NCBI RefSeq assembly: GCF_001442615.1 | Contig: NZ_LMXN01000018.1 | Location: 24,301-88,300 of the forward strand | DNA length: 64,000 nt | Origin: Algoriphagus resistens | GTDB lineage: Bacteria; Bacteroidota; Bacteroidia; Cytophagales; Cyclobacteriaceae | Direction of reading: 5' to 3' | In this document: in pieces, positions 16,722 to 26,898 of the stretch | How positions within the stretch are numbered: position 1 is the stretch's first letter | How the letters are laid out: every line of letters begins with the position of its first letter | Notes under the pieces: generated by a model | What the model was told of the DNA's origin: nothing | Databases searched by the model: none | What the model saw: the letters and a program-made list of their open reading frames with translations, nothing else | Translations under genes and position numbers: made by a program

Positions 16722-19106
16722 ATGCTCAGAACTTACCTGAAAATTGCCTGGAGAGGGCTTCTAAACAAAAAAAGCTATGCATTGATTAATATTGGTGGAT
16801 TGGCTGTTGGGCTTGCAACTGCTATATTAATTGGGCTGTGGATCTACGATGAGGTCTCTTTTAACCGCTCTCATAAACATTACAAGACCATCGCCCAGGT
16901 GATGTTGAATCAAACATTTGACGGGGAAGTTTCGACTGGTACCGGCCAAGCTTTGCAATTAGGTCCGGAACTCAACGGCAAATATGGTAACAATTTCAAC
17001 TATGTGGTCATGTCCTCAGGTACAAGAGGTTCTGTATTATCAACCGGAACAAATCCCGCTACCAAAACAGGGAGGTTTATGGGTGATGAAGCACCGGAGC
17101 TGCTTTCCCTGGATATGCTCTCAGGTTCTCGGAATGGTTTAAAAGACATCAATTCGATCTTACTTTCTGAATCGACTGCAAAGATTCTGTTTGGTGAAAA
17201 AAGTCCAGAAGGGGAAATTGTGAGGATAAATAATAAAGCTGATCTGGAGGTTACGGGTATCTACAAAGACATACCGGAAAACTCTTCTTTTGCAGATCTG
17301 GATTTTATTGCGCCTTGGAATTTCATGGTGAAAGATGAAGAATTGGCAGATAGGGTAGGCTGGGGAAACAACTGGTTTTTGGCCTATGTGCAGCTGGCAG
17401 ATCATGCGGATATGGGCAGTGTTTCAAAAGCCATAGCAGCTATAAAACGTGAGAATATAGTTCAGGAAGATGCGGATCGGATAAAGCCTGAACTTTTCTT
17501 GCATCCGATGTCTGATTGGCACCTTTATTCCAAATTTGAAAACGGAATAAGTGTCGGAGGAAGAATTGAATTTGTATGGTTGTTTGGTACGATTGGCGTA
17601 TTTGTATTGTTTTTGGCCTGCATCAATTTTATGAATCTGAGTACCGCACGATCTGAGAAAAGGGCTAAAGAAGTAGGTATTCGCAAGGTGGTAGGTTCTT
17701 TTCGAAGTCAGCTGATAAGCCAGTTTTTCAGCGAGTCATTAGTCGTGACCTTTTTGGCATTATTCTGCTCAGTCTTCTTGGTCTACCTTTCGTTGCCTTG
17801 GTTTAATGAAGTCTCGGGCAAAAGTATCTTGCTACCATGGAACAATTGGTTGTTTTGGGTGGTGATCGTTGGCTTTACTGTACTTACCGGACTTATTGCG
17901 GGTAGCCTACCCGCTTTTTACTTTTCCTCATTCAAGCCGATCTCAGTTCTGAAGGGGACTTTCAAGGTAGGTAAATTTGCTGCACTTCCGCGAAAGGCTC
18001 TGGTGATAATCCAGTTTACAGTCTCGATCACGCTCATTATCGGGACGATCATCGTTTACCAGCAAATTCAGTTTGCCAAGAATAGACCTGTGGGCTATGG
18101 AAAAGAAGGTCTGGTCAGCATACCTATTAAAACTGCCGCGGTCAAAGATCAATTTGAGGCCATCAGAAATGATCTGATAGCAACCGGGATGGTAAATGAA
18201 GCGGCATTGTCGCAAAGTTCAATTACCAACACATGGACTACCAATAGCGGTTTTGATTGGAGAGGAAAGGATCCAGGAATGCAGGATGTGGTGATAACAG
18301 CTGCTATAAGTCATGAGTTTGGAAAAGTTGTGGATTGGCAAATTGTAGAGGGGAGGGACTTTTCTAGAGACTTTGCATCTGATTCATCTGGTTTTATTCT
18401 AAATCAGGCAGCAGTCGAGTACATGGGTTTTGAAGACCCGATCGGTGAAACCATCAAGGCTTTTGACCGGAGTTATACTGTAATTGGTGTAGTAGAAAAT
18501 ATGGTGACCCAGTCGCTATATGAGCCTGTAAAACAAGCGGCTTTTTACATCGATTCTTTCAATAGAACAAGGCTTATCAATGTAAAAATCAATCCAGATG
18601 TCAGCGTTACCGAAGCTTTGGCAGAAATAGGAGAAGTGTTCAAAAAACATGATCCATCAGTACCGTTTGAATATAGTCTAGCAGATGATGAGTTTGCCGC
18701 TAAATATTTATTTGAGGAAAGAATCGGGAAACTTACAGGCTTCTTTGCTGTCCTGGCTTTGTTGATCAGTTGCCTGGGACTTTTCGGGTTAGCCTCATTT
18801 ATTGCCGAGAAGCGAACCAAGGAACTGGGGATCCGCAAAGTATTGGGAGCTTCAATAAGTAGTCTTTGGAGAATGCTTTCCTATGAGTTTGTCTTACTTG
18901 TGGTTATTTCATGTCTGATTGCTATTCCTGTATCCTACAGCTATTTGCGTGGTTGGCTTGACCAGTTTGAATATAGAGTTCCATTGTATTGGTGGGTATT
19001 TGGAGTCGCAGGATTAGGAGCCATGGTGATTACATTATTAACCGTCAGTTTCCAGTCCATCAAAGCTGCCCTGATGAATCCAGTGGAGAGTCTGAAGAGT
19101 GAGTGA
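16722..19106 (+). CDS. FtsX/MacB-type ABC transporter permease (794 aa)
   Basis: Full-length permease starting MLRTYLKIAWRGLLNKKSYA. Helix 1 (GLAVGLATAILIGLWIYDE) is followed by a periplasmic domain, an FtsX core with NFMNLSTARSEKRAKEVG, a second periplasmic domain and a last core with CLGLFGLASFIAEKRTKELG; the tail is NPVESLKSE. It shares the ARSEKR variant with the gene at 36221 and is clearly divergent from its immediate neighbour at 14209, so the operon contains different paralogue types rather than a recent tandem copy. No palindrome or sigma54-like element lies in its 161-bp upstream gap. Confidence 0.95.
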   Translation: MLRTYLKIAWRGLLNKKSYALINIGGLAVGLATAILIGLWIYDEVSFNRSHKHYKTIAQVMLNQTFDGEVSTGTGQALQLGPELNGKYGNNFNYVVMSSGTRGSVLSTGTNPATKTGRFMGDEAPELLSLDMLSGSRNGLKDINSILLSESTAKILFGEKSPEGEIVRINNKADLEVTGIYKDIPENSSFADLDFIAPWNFMVKDEELADRVGWGNNWFLAYVQLADHADMGSVSKAIAAIKRENIVQEDADRIKPELFLHPMSDWHLYSKFENGISVGGRIEFVWLFGTIGVFVLFLACINFMNLSTARSEKRAKEVGIRKVVGSFRSQLISQFFSESLVVTFLALFCSVFLVYLSLPWFNEVSGKSILLPWNNWLFWVVIVGFTVLTGLIAGSLPAFYFSSFKPISVLKGTFKVGKFAALPRKALVIIQFTVSITLIIGTIIVYQQIQFAKNRPVGYGKEGLVSIPIKTAAVKDQFEAIRNDLIATGMVNEAALSQSSITNTWTTNSGFDWRGKDPGMQDVVITAAISHEFGKVVDWQIVEGRDFSRDFASDSSGFILNQAAVEYMGFEDPIGETIKAFDRSYTVIGVVENMVTQSLYEPVKQAAFYIDSFNRTRLINVKINPDVSVTEALAEIGEVFKKHDPSVPFEYSLADDEFAAKYLFEERIGKLTGFFAVLALLISCLGLFGLASFIAEKRTKELGIRKVLGASISSLWRMLSYEFVLLVVISCLIAIPVSYSYLRGWLDQFEYRVPLYWWVFGVAGLGAMVITLLTVSFQSIKAALMNPVESLKSE

Positions 19107-19139
19107 TGTTAGTAGCTAGTAACAAGAGTCAAATATTAC

Positions 19140-19206
19140 GAACCAAGAACCAAAGATTACAGAGTCCGGAGATAGTTATAGAAAGTACACGGTCAACAGT
19201 CCACAG
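19140..19206. repeat. Intergenic linker repeat, family X copy 2
   Basis: Partner of 11400-11466 with about eight mismatches over 67 bp. It starts 33 bp after the permease stop codon. Confidence 0.8.
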
Positions 19207-19281
19207 GTGCTGTTCATATGACACGAAAGATGGCGTAGGAATCAAGATTCAAGATTTGTAAAGACATTTAAGATATTAAAA

Positions 19282-21723
19282 ATGCTATACCACTACCTCA
19301 AAATTGCAATCCGGAATCTTTGGCGAAATAAGATGTTTTCGTTGATCAATATTCTAGGGCTGTCTATAGGAATGGCAGCCTGTCTTCTCATTTTCAGGTA
19401 TGTGAATTTTGAACTGAGTTATGATGAGTTTCGTAAACCCACACTTTATCGCGTAACAAGCTCAGCATACCTGAACGGAGAGATGGTTGAGAATCGGGCC
19501 CAAACTGCTCCTGCACTTGCTCCCGCTATGGAAAGAGATATTCCCGAGGTAATTCAGGCAGCCAGATTAGTCCATACTGCACCATTAATGTCGGATCCCG
19601 TTATCCAAGTGGGTGACCGCAGTTTCCATGAGGAAAAGATTTACTATGCTGATTCCTCTTTTTTGGAGATGTTTTCGTACCGGATGGTGCAGGGCAACTC
19701 TGACAAGGCGCTTTCCAAGCCAGGCTACGTGGTGTTATCTGAATCAATGGCCAAGAAATATTTCCCCGATCTTGATAGGCTGTTGGGGCAATCTATCACT
19801 TTTTTTATGGGAGATCGGGGACAGATGCAGTTGGAAGTCAGTGGGATATTTGAGGATATTCCACACAATTCCCATCTTAAGACTGATTTTATCATCTCCT
19901 TCAATTCCATCCCCTGGAATCTTGAAGAAAACTGGGATTGGGGGAATTTTTATAATTATGTCGAAATTTTACCAGAAAGCGATCCTGGAGTTGTAAAGCG
20001 CAAGCTCTATGATATATTGGAAAAATACAGGGGAGAAACATTGGCCGAATTGCGAAAGGAGGGGTACAATCAGGAATTTGACCTTCAGCCCATCCGACAA
20101 ATACATCTTGATTCAAATCTGGAAGCAGAAGCGGAAGTAAACGGAAGCCGTCGGACCGTCTCTTTTCTTACACTTATCGCATTTTTTATATTGATTATTG
20201 CCTGGATCAACTACCTGAACCTGACAACTGCCAAGGCAATGGAACGGGCCAAAGAGATTGGGATCAGAAAAGTGGTTGGGTCAAACAGAGCGCAATTGAT
20301 CCTCCAATTTATGGCAGAATCTTTTTTGGTCAATTTGGTAGCAGCGGTACTGGCAATTGTGGTTTCACAGCTTTTGATGACTCCTTTTCAAACACTTACG
20401 TTGGGGTACTTTGCCCCGATATTTGATGCAGAGCTGGGAATAGGCATCATAGGCTTGTTTTTGCTAGGGACTTTTTTTTCCGGAATTTACCCGGCAGTGG
20501 CATTGTCGTATCAACCTGTTCAGATGATTAAGGGAAGTCTTCCAAACTTCGGAAAGGGAGCTTTGCTGAGAAAAGGACTGGTCGCTTTTCAGTTTGCCAC
20601 TTCCATTGCTTTGATAGCAGGGACCCTAGGTGTACGAGAACAGTTGGTTTTTATGCAACAACAGGATATAGGGATGGATATAGATCAGATCCTTATCGTG
20701 AAAGGGCCGGGCAGCAAGGATTCTACTTATCAAAACCAATTGAACTTTTTTAAAAGCGAGGTGCAAAAGTTGCCCGCAGTGCAGCAAGTAAGTGTATCAT
20801 CCAATATTCCGGGACAACAATTGGGCTGGGGTAGGGCCTTTTATCAACCTGCAAAAACAGAAAATAGAAAAAGCGTTAATATCGTCGCTGTGGATGAGGA
20901 TTTTTTTGGATTATATGGTACTGAATTCTTGGCAGGCCGCAATTTTTCGCACGAGTTTTCTTCTGATCGCGGAGCCGTCATTTTTAATGAAACAGCCATT
21001 AGGCAGCTGGGATTCAATAGTCCTGAGGAAGCGGTCCAGCAAACGGTAATCTGGGATGAAGCGGACAATGATCAGCATCCGAAAGAAATTCTTGGGGTAA
21101 TTCGGGATTTCAATCAGGAATCCCTGCACAAGGAAGTGGGACCTATGGTCTTTGCGCTGAAAGAATACCTGAATGCCCCATGGGCTGGGGAATATTATTC
21201 TCTCAAAATTGCATCTAGTGATTATCCAAAGGCATTAAAACAAATACAGAGCAGCTGGAACCAAGCGTTTCCGGGGAGCCCATTTGACTACTTTTTTCTT
21301 GATGATTATTTCAATAGCCAATATCAGTCTGACAGGCAGTTCGCAAAAATTTTCAGTCTGTTTGCCAGTTTGGCCATAGTGATTGCATGCTTGGGTCTTT
21401 TCGGCCTATCATCTTATATGACCTTGCAACGTACCAAAGAAATTGGGATACGAAAGGTTTTAGGAGCAACTGTCTTCTCTGTGGTGAGCATGCTTTCCAG
21501 GGATTTTCTCAAACTAGTGGGGGTAGTCAGTATAATTATCCTGCCTGTCATATACTTCTTTATGCAAAAATGGCTTAAAAACTTTGCCTATCAGATGGAA
21601 ATCAGCTGGTGGATGCTGATTCTACCCGTGGTACTGGTCTGGTTTATGGCTCTGGTGACCGTTAGTTTTCAAACGGTTAAAACGGCACTGGAAAATCCTG
21701 TCAAGAGTCTGAGAAGTGAGTAG
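19282..21723 (+). CDS. FtsX/MacB-type ABC transporter permease (813 aa)
   Basis: A longer, more divergent member. N-terminus MLYHYLKIAIRNLWRNKMFS, helix 1 GLSIGMAACLLIFRYVNFE. The first FtsX core has INYLNLTTAKAMERAKEIG instead of the usual NFMNLST, and the last core has CLGLFGLSSYMTLQRTKEIG; the tail is ENPVKSLRSE. The extra length is in the periplasmic domains. It is probably the third gene from sigma54-like promoter C and is followed by the palindrome of module D. Substrate unknown. Confidence 0.95.
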   Translation: MLYHYLKIAIRNLWRNKMFSLINILGLSIGMAACLLIFRYVNFELSYDEFRKPTLYRVTSSAYLNGEMVENRAQTAPALAPAMERDIPEVIQAARLVHTAPLMSDPVIQVGDRSFHEEKIYYADSSFLEMFSYRMVQGNSDKALSKPGYVVLSESMAKKYFPDLDRLLGQSITFFMGDRGQMQLEVSGIFEDIPHNSHLKTDFIISFNSIPWNLEENWDWGNFYNYVEILPESDPGVVKRKLYDILEKYRGETLAELRKEGYNQEFDLQPIRQIHLDSNLEAEAEVNGSRRTVSFLTLIAFFILIIAWINYLNLTTAKAMERAKEIGIRKVVGSNRAQLILQFMAESFLVNLVAAVLAIVVSQLLMTPFQTLTLGYFAPIFDAELGIGIIGLFLLGTFFSGIYPAVALSYQPVQMIKGSLPNFGKGALLRKGLVAFQFATSIALIAGTLGVREQLVFMQQQDIGMDIDQILIVKGPGSKDSTYQNQLNFFKSEVQKLPAVQQVSVSSNIPGQQLGWGRAFYQPAKTENRKSVNIVAVDEDFFGLYGTEFLAGRNFSHEFSSDRGAVIFNETAIRQLGFNSPEEAVQQTVIWDEADNDQHPKEILGVIRDFNQESLHKEVGPMVFALKEYLNAPWAGEYYSLKIASSDYPKALKQIQSSWNQAFPGSPFDYFFLDDYFNSQYQSDRQFAKIFSLFASLAIVIACLGLFGLSSYMTLQRTKEIGIRKVLGATVFSVVSMLSRDFLKLVGVVSIIILPVIYFFMQKWLKNFAYQMEISWWMLILPVVLVWFMALVTVSFQTVKTALENPVKSLRSE

Positions 21724-21845
21724 GGAGAGATAAATTATCCGGTACGGTAGATGGATTGCTTTACCTTGAAACTAACCCCATCCGCAAAAATGGAGGATCC
21801 GGCAATGGGAATTCCCCAGTAAATTTTGAATAAATCGCACGCCAA

Positions 21846-21861
21846 CGAACGTTTTTGTTCG
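21846..21861. promoter_or_regulatory. Palindromic upstream activating site D
   Basis: CGAACGTTTTTGTTCG: arms CGAAC/GTTCG. It starts exactly 75 bp before the sigma54-like element at 21921. Confidence 0.72.
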
Positions 21862-21920
21862 TAAAACACAGCATAGTAAAGTCAAATCCTTTGATTTGGC
21901 GATTGGGAGCATATTAATAG

Positions 21921-21936
21921 TGGTATGAATGTCGAT
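21921..21936 (+). promoter_or_regulatory. Sigma54-like promoter D
   Basis: TGGTAT-GAATG-TCGAT: weaker, but with the -24 GG and -12 G in register. It ends about 74 bp before the permease at 22010. Confidence 0.55.
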
Positions 21937-22009
21937 AAGAAATAATGGAATGTTGGCAATAGGGCTGATTATAAACAGACCATTAGAAATTAATTAACCT
22001 ACTCAGATT

Positions 22010-24373
22010 ATGTGGCATAACTATTTTAAAATTGCCTGGAGAACAATAAAAAGTAGCCCAATTTACAGTCTGATCAATATTTTGGGCCTGGTATTGGGTA
22101 TGAGCTGTAGTTTGATTATCGGGATCTGGGCTGTTCATGAAAAGAGTTTTAATGATTTTTTTCCCAACGAAGACCTTGTTTACAAAGTAAGAGTAAATGG
22201 TTCTTTTAATGGGGAATTACTAACTAATAACCTCACTCCGGCACCCTTGGCGGAAGTTTTAAAAAATGAAGTTCCACAAGTGGAGTACGCTGTGAAATAT
22301 GCAGATTGGGGCCCACGGATTTTGATCAAAGACAGCAATACCTCCATTCGGGAAAGAGGGCTTTTCGCATCCGATGATTTTTTCAACATTTTTGCCGTGA
22401 AAGTTGTGGCTGGGGATCCGGTAAAGGCCCTTTTATCCAAGAATCAAGTAGTCATAACAGAAAGTACAGCCGACAAATTATTTGACAAACTTTCCCCATT
22501 GGGCGAGAGCCTTATGATGGAAGATAGTGATAGTCAACTGAAAGCTTATACTGTGGGGGCCGTCATTGAGGATCTACCCTCCAACAGTTCTATTCAGTTG
22601 GGATGGGTAATCAACTTCAAAGAAATAGAGCAACCTTGGATGCACTGGGGCAATACTTCCTATCAAACCTGGGTGAAAGTCAAACCCAATACCAATGTTG
22701 AGCATATGGTATCCATTGCCAAGAACATTTATCCCAAATACAGCGACTTCAAGGACAATTATCCTATTTTTCAACCCCTGTCAGATGTTCATCTATATGA
22801 AGAATATGAAAATGGGAAGGCAGTAGGTGGAAGAATAACATTAGTCAACAACCTTTCATTGGTAGGCTTCCTGATCCTACTGGTTTCCTGCATCAATTTT
22901 GTCAGCTTGACCACTGCCAGGGCCACTGCCAGAGGAAAAGAAATAGGCATCAGAAAAGTGATTGGCGCGGACAAGCAGACTTTATTTGCACAGTTTGTGA
23001 GTGAATCAATGCTAATTGCAACCCTATCCCTTTTCATCACAATCTTACTTACTGTCATCCTAGCCTTACCGCTTTTCAATAATTATTTGGCTACTCAACT
23101 GGCTTTAGAATGGGGTAGCTACAGATTTTGGGGACTTCTGGCTGCAATATGGATTTTGGCCACCTTAATGTCCTCATTATACCCATCAATTTTCATGGCA
23201 GGTTTACCTGTGTTTAATGCATTGAAGCAACAGGTGAAACCGGGATTGAGCGGAGTGTATTTTAGGAAAGGGCTGATTGTCTTTCAGTTTTGTATTACTG
23301 CACTTTTCATAGCAGGCATATTGGTGTTGTACAGCCAGCAGGAATATGTAAGACAAAAGAATTTAGGTCTGGATAGAGAAAATGTTCTCTATTTGCCATT
23401 GGAAGGCGATTTATATCAAAATTTAGAAGTTCTAAGGCAAGAAGTTCTGAAATCACCTTCAGTGGTATCGGCAACGGTGGCCACCCATTTACCCATCAAT
23501 ATTCAGGCAAATTCGGGTGATTTGGCTTGGCCTGGAAAGGATCCCGATTTGCAAACAAATGTGTCCGCAACTTGGGTTGGATTTGATTATGCCAAAACAA
23601 TGGGGATATCCTTGGCAGCAGGCAGAGAATTTTCGCCCTTGTATGTGGGTGATTCTACCGCTTATTTGGTTAACCAGGCTGCTCTGGATATGATGGGTAT
23701 GGAAGAGGATCCAATAGGAGCGGAAATTTCCTTCTGGAATGGTTCCGGTCCCATAATCGGTGTGATGGAAGACTTTCATCTTCAATCTTTACATACCCCT
23801 ATCACTCCGTTGATCCTGGTCCTTGAGCCAGAGAATGCTTCATACCTTCTTGTAAGATCTACCAAAGGACAACTGCAACAAACCATAGCAGATTTGAAGG
23901 ATATAACAGCACGGATCAATCCACAATATCCCTTTGACTATCATTTTTTGGATTCGGAATATGAACAACTATACCTTTCTGAACAAATGATCAGCCGTCT
24001 CATCCTCATTTTTGGGATAATATCAATTTTGATCTCCAGTCTCGGACTTCTTGGACTGGTGGCCTATACAGCGTCAAGAAGAATAAAAGAAATCGGAATC
24101 AGAAAAGTGCTAGGGGCTTCTGCTCTTGAGATTACCACGTTGCTTTCAAAAAGTTATCTTAGCCTGATCCTGCTAGGTTGGCTGTTAGCTATGCCTTTAT
24201 CATGGATTATATTGAATGGCTGGTTGGATAATTTCGCTTATAAAATAGAACTGAGCTTGTGGTATTTTGCATTTGCGGGGATTCTCACACTAGGCATTGC
24301 TTTATTGACCGTTAGTTTCCAGTCCATTAAAGCCGCTCTTATGAATCCCGTGAAGAGTTTAAAAAGTGAGTAG
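22010..24373 (+). CDS. FtsX/MacB-type ABC transporter permease (787 aa)
   Basis: Full-length permease starting MWHNYFKIAWRTIKSSPIYS, helix 1 GLVLGMSCSLIIGIWAVHE. The first FtsX core carries INFVSLTTARATARGKEIG, the loop before helix 5 is diverged (SLYPSIFMAGLPVFNALKQ rather than SYPALYLSGFNP), and the last core has LGLLGLVAYTASRRIKEIG; the tail is the standard NPVKSLKSE. It has its own module D and is followed by a convergent minus-strand gene 33 bp after the stop, so it is probably monocistronic. Confidence 0.95.
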   Translation: MWHNYFKIAWRTIKSSPIYSLINILGLVLGMSCSLIIGIWAVHEKSFNDFFPNEDLVYKVRVNGSFNGELLTNNLTPAPLAEVLKNEVPQVEYAVKYADWGPRILIKDSNTSIRERGLFASDDFFNIFAVKVVAGDPVKALLSKNQVVITESTADKLFDKLSPLGESLMMEDSDSQLKAYTVGAVIEDLPSNSSIQLGWVINFKEIEQPWMHWGNTSYQTWVKVKPNTNVEHMVSIAKNIYPKYSDFKDNYPIFQPLSDVHLYEEYENGKAVGGRITLVNNLSLVGFLILLVSCINFVSLTTARATARGKEIGIRKVIGADKQTLFAQFVSESMLIATLSLFITILLTVILALPLFNNYLATQLALEWGSYRFWGLLAAIWILATLMSSLYPSIFMAGLPVFNALKQQVKPGLSGVYFRKGLIVFQFCITALFIAGILVLYSQQEYVRQKNLGLDRENVLYLPLEGDLYQNLEVLRQEVLKSPSVVSATVATHLPINIQANSGDLAWPGKDPDLQTNVSATWVGFDYAKTMGISLAAGREFSPLYVGDSTAYLVNQAALDMMGMEEDPIGAEISFWNGSGPIIGVMEDFHLQSLHTPITPLILVLEPENASYLLVRSTKGQLQQTIADLKDITARINPQYPFDYHFLDSEYEQLYLSEQMISRLILIFGIISILISSLGLLGLVAYTASRRIKEIGIRKVLGASALEITTLLSKSYLSLILLGWLLAMPLSWIILNGWLDNFAYKIELSLWYFAFAGILTLGIALLTVSFQSIKAALMNPVKSLKSE

Positions 24374-24406
24374 GATTAGCAAAGATTCTAAATCCAAAAA
24401 TTTGGT

Positions 24407-24883
24407 TCAGTATGCCAATAAACGCCCGCAAATGATAACAACAATCCAAACGGCCATGGAGACTAACGCGGGTATTTTAAAGTGTAAGGAAGGTCTGGAA
24501 GGATTTTCCAAGTCGAATTGACCTTTAAAAACAAATTTGTGAAATAAAAGAGCGTTTAGTGCCGCCACCATCAGCAATGCCATCTTTAACCAGAAGGTCG
24601 GGTCCAAACCCAGTGTTTTCGCATTGGTAATAAATAATAGTAATCCTGAAGGGATTACCAGGATTAATCCGCGCTGAGACCAAGGTAACAGATAATGCGA
24701 CATTTCGACCACTGGCAGATTTTTGGAAAAACCCAATAGACGAAAATCAAATAAAACCGCAGCGCCCACTAGAAGGACAATACCCAGAATATGGATAATC
24801 TCCAATGCCGGATACATCCATAAAGATTGCCGGATTGCAGTCGCCCAAGTTGAATCCTCAAGCCAGTGAAGGTATTCCGACAC
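24407..24883 (-). CDS. DUF6644-like membrane protein
   Basis: A 158-residue integral membrane protein with four or five hydrophobic segments (around residues 25-47, 64-85, 97-113 and 135-156) and the motif SLWMYPALEIIHILGIVLL. This fits the DUF6644 family of uncharacterised small membrane proteins, which tend to occur with DUF6152 proteins. The first codon is GTG (24883-24881), only 2 nt after the TAA of the DUF6152 gene, so the pair is almost certainly translationally coupled. The histidines in the helices could bind heme or metal, but that is speculation. It converges with the permease at 22010. Confidence 0.75.
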   Translation of the reverse strand: MSEYLHWLEDSTWATAIRQSLWMYPALEIIHILGIVLLVGAAVLFDFRLLGFSKNLPVVEMSHYLLPWSQRGLILVIPSGLLLFITNAKTLGLDPTFWLKMALLMVAALNALLFHKFVFKGQFDLENPSRPSLHFKIPALVSMAVWIVVIICGRLLAY

Positions 24884-24885
24884 GA

Positions 24886-25245
24886 TTACCTAAGCTCGTA
24901 CTTCTTCTTATTAACGTATATGGTTTCAGCTCGCATTTCTCCCTTTTTGGTTTTATGAGGGTAGGCAATAATTCTTACTGAAGTTCCTTTTTTGATCATT
25001 TCCGCAGATAGTCCGCGTGCTGTCATACGGCTTGCCGGAGCCAGAATGACTGTCCATGGTTCATTTTGATAGCTTGCCTTGGCTATCGTATGGGGATTCT
25101 CGAAAGTGGATTCTTCAATGGTGGATTCAAAGTCCAGAACTTTAGTCTGATCATAATTAGCCCAGCCATGATGTAGATATCCAAATGAGACACATAGAAC
25201 AAATAGGAACAAGAGTGTGGTGTTTCTTAGATAGGTCATGATCAT
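24886..25245 (-). CDS. DUF6152-like secreted protein
   Basis: A 119-residue protein with a hydrophobic N-terminus (TLLFLFVLCVSFGYL) and the DUF6152 start HHGWANYD, followed by a small beta-rich domain ending in a KKGEMRAETIYVNKKKYELR-type tail. It is exported or membrane-anchored. Start at 25245, or 6 bp later at a second ATG. It is the first gene of a two-gene unit with the DUF6644-like protein. Families of this kind are thought to handle copper or extracytoplasmic redox, but no function is established and no clear Cys-rich metal site is visible. Confidence 0.75.
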   Translation of the reverse strand: MIMTYLRNTTLLFLFVLCVSFGYLHHGWANYDQTKVLDFESTIEESTFENPHTIAKASYQNEPWTVILAPASRMTARGLSAEMIKKGTSVRIIAYPHKTKKGEMRAETIYVNKKKYELR

Positions 25246-25477
25246 TTGGAGTTTGATACAACTTAAATTTAAAGAAAAATCCAGTTAAGTCATTTATAAT
25301 CAGTATGTTTTAACGAAAAATAGTCTGATTGTTTTGTGGTATTTACCGATGGATACCAGAGGTGCTGGCGTTGGGAGTTTACACTTTTCCCCTCACCAAC
25401 GTCAGCTTCACTGTCGTTTTCCTATAAGCCGTTACTTTTAGTTCACCAGATTAAGAAAAGACATTTAACCCAATCGG

Positions 25478-26638
25478 TCACTTCACTTTATTCCAATAGA
25501 TCTTGAGGTTTTTGGTGGATCTGCCGGACGCGATCAGGTCCAGCCTACCGTCTCCATCCAAATCTGCAGCCTGTAAATCTTCACAGGCCATTCCTTTTTT
25601 GTCAATCCAGATTTCATCATATTCTGAGAACGAGCCGTTTTTGGGAATAAATAGTTTGATTCCGAATTCGCCTGCCTCATTTGGGAGCCGCCATCCCACT
25701 GCGATTTGATCCGATCCCAAACCCAGAAAATCTCCAACGGCAAGCGCATGGCCGTCTTTAAGTTGGGTATGAAGAATATTTCTTTTTATGTCCTGTGCGC
25801 GAAGATTTTGATCGAGACCTTCATATGCTACCAGTGTGGTTCCGTGCATCGGTTCGATGGTAGCCAGAAAATGACTTTCTCCAGATTCATTCCCTAACCG
25901 AAGTTCTCCCACACTTGGACCTGTGGGGAGGTTGATTTTTTCTTTTTCCCAAGAAGAATTTGAGTGAGTTAAGCGATTGACACCTTCTTTTCCTCCCAAA
26001 AGGATAGCATTATCTGTTTCTTTGCCGATCACATCCAAGTTATGGGTAAGATGCATACTTTGGTCAATTACCTTATAGCTCCAATCTTGGGAAGGGTTTT
26101 CGGGGAATTCATAGGCAATGACTTTTACCCCAGCTCCTTCGCCATTTGCATTTCCTCTGCCATGGAGCGGAACTACAATCAGATGAGCGGTATTGCCATT
26201 TTTTACCCAGCGCATTCTATGTGTTGTAGGTTCATGATGGAGTTGTATTGACGTCCATTTTTGCGTGGGATCATCTGGTCGGATAAGGTAAAACACTGCT
26301 CCAGACTTTTCGGTATCCGAAGTTTCACCCGGATTCCATTGTGCTCCTACAGCTACTTCTACTTTTCCATCCCCATCGATGTCCTGCGCTGCAATGCAGA
26401 CATTGTCTGCCTCGGTGAGATTTTCTGCGATTACATGCTTTTTCCAGTCCCCGTTTTGGTACCAGACAAAGGTTTTTTTATCTGCCAAAAGGATATCCTT
26501 CTTGCCATCGCCGTCGACATCACCAATAGCAACTCCATAGCCAATGGATAGTTCAGAATCAAGAATCTGTGATTCAAAAACAGGTTCTTTCTGTGGTTGA
26601 AAGATTAGAAGCAGGTAGAAAATGTGGATAAAAAACAT
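25478..26638 (-). CDS. Secreted FG-GAP/VCBS repeat protein
   Basis: A 386-residue exported protein: a short signal sequence (MFFIHIFYLLLIFQPQ) followed by a beta-propeller of FG-GAP/VCBS repeats. Calcium-binding-like motifs are GDVDGDGKKDILL (near residue 40), QDIDGDGKVEVAVG (near 90) and AADLDGDGRLDLIASG at the C-terminus. Such propellers bind carbohydrate or other ligands and often accompany dehydrogenase-like and DUF1080 proteins in Bacteroidota. It is related to the protein at 59712. It stands alone on the minus strand inside the permease array, divergent from the permease at 26899, with module E between them. Confidence 0.88.
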   Translation of the reverse strand: MFFIHIFYLLLIFQPQKEPVFESQILDSELSIGYGVAIGDVDGDGKKDILLADKKTFVWYQNGDWKKHVIAENLTEADNVCIAAQDIDGDGKVEVAVGAQWNPGETSDTEKSGAVFYLIRPDDPTQKWTSIQLHHEPTTHRMRWVKNGNTAHLIVVPLHGRGNANGEGAGVKVIAYEFPENPSQDWSYKVIDQSMHLTHNLDVIGKETDNAILLGGKEGVNRLTHSNSSWEKEKINLPTGPSVGELRLGNESGESHFLATIEPMHGTTLVAYEGLDQNLRAQDIKRNILHTQLKDGHALAVGDFLGLGSDQIAVGWRLPNEAGEFGIKLFIPKNGSFSEYDEIWIDKKGMACEDLQAADLDGDGRLDLIASGRSTKNLKIYWNKVK

Positions 26639-26770
26639 GGTTTTTTAAGGGTGTTACTCTTTAAATATAAGGGTTTTAGAAAGAAAATCGGAGGAATTGA
26701 TTTTTTAAGGAAAAATGAAAACTGGATTGAAACCTAGCGTTAAACCAAGTGAAAATAAATCGACCGAGAG

Positions 26771-26786
26771 CGAACAAATTTGTTCG
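26771..26786. promoter_or_regulatory. Palindromic upstream activating site E
   Basis: CGAACAAATTTGTTCG, a perfect 16-bp palindrome and the most symmetrical of the six. It starts exactly 75 bp before the sigma54-like element at 26846. Confidence 0.78.
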
Positions 26787-26845
26787 GAGTTTGATTTCCC
26801 TAAAATTAAAAAGGCCGGATTTGAACGATTATGGGCATTTTTTTA

Positions 26846-26861
26846 TGGCATAATAGTGGGA
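26846..26861 (+). promoter_or_regulatory. Sigma54-like promoter E
   Basis: TGGCAT-AATAG-TGGGA, ending 37 bp before the permease ATG at 26899. It may also serve 29429 and the broken 31995 copy. Confidence 0.62.
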
Positions 26862-26898
26862 ATTAGCGAAGGGGATTCCCTGACCTCTATCCAAAGCC

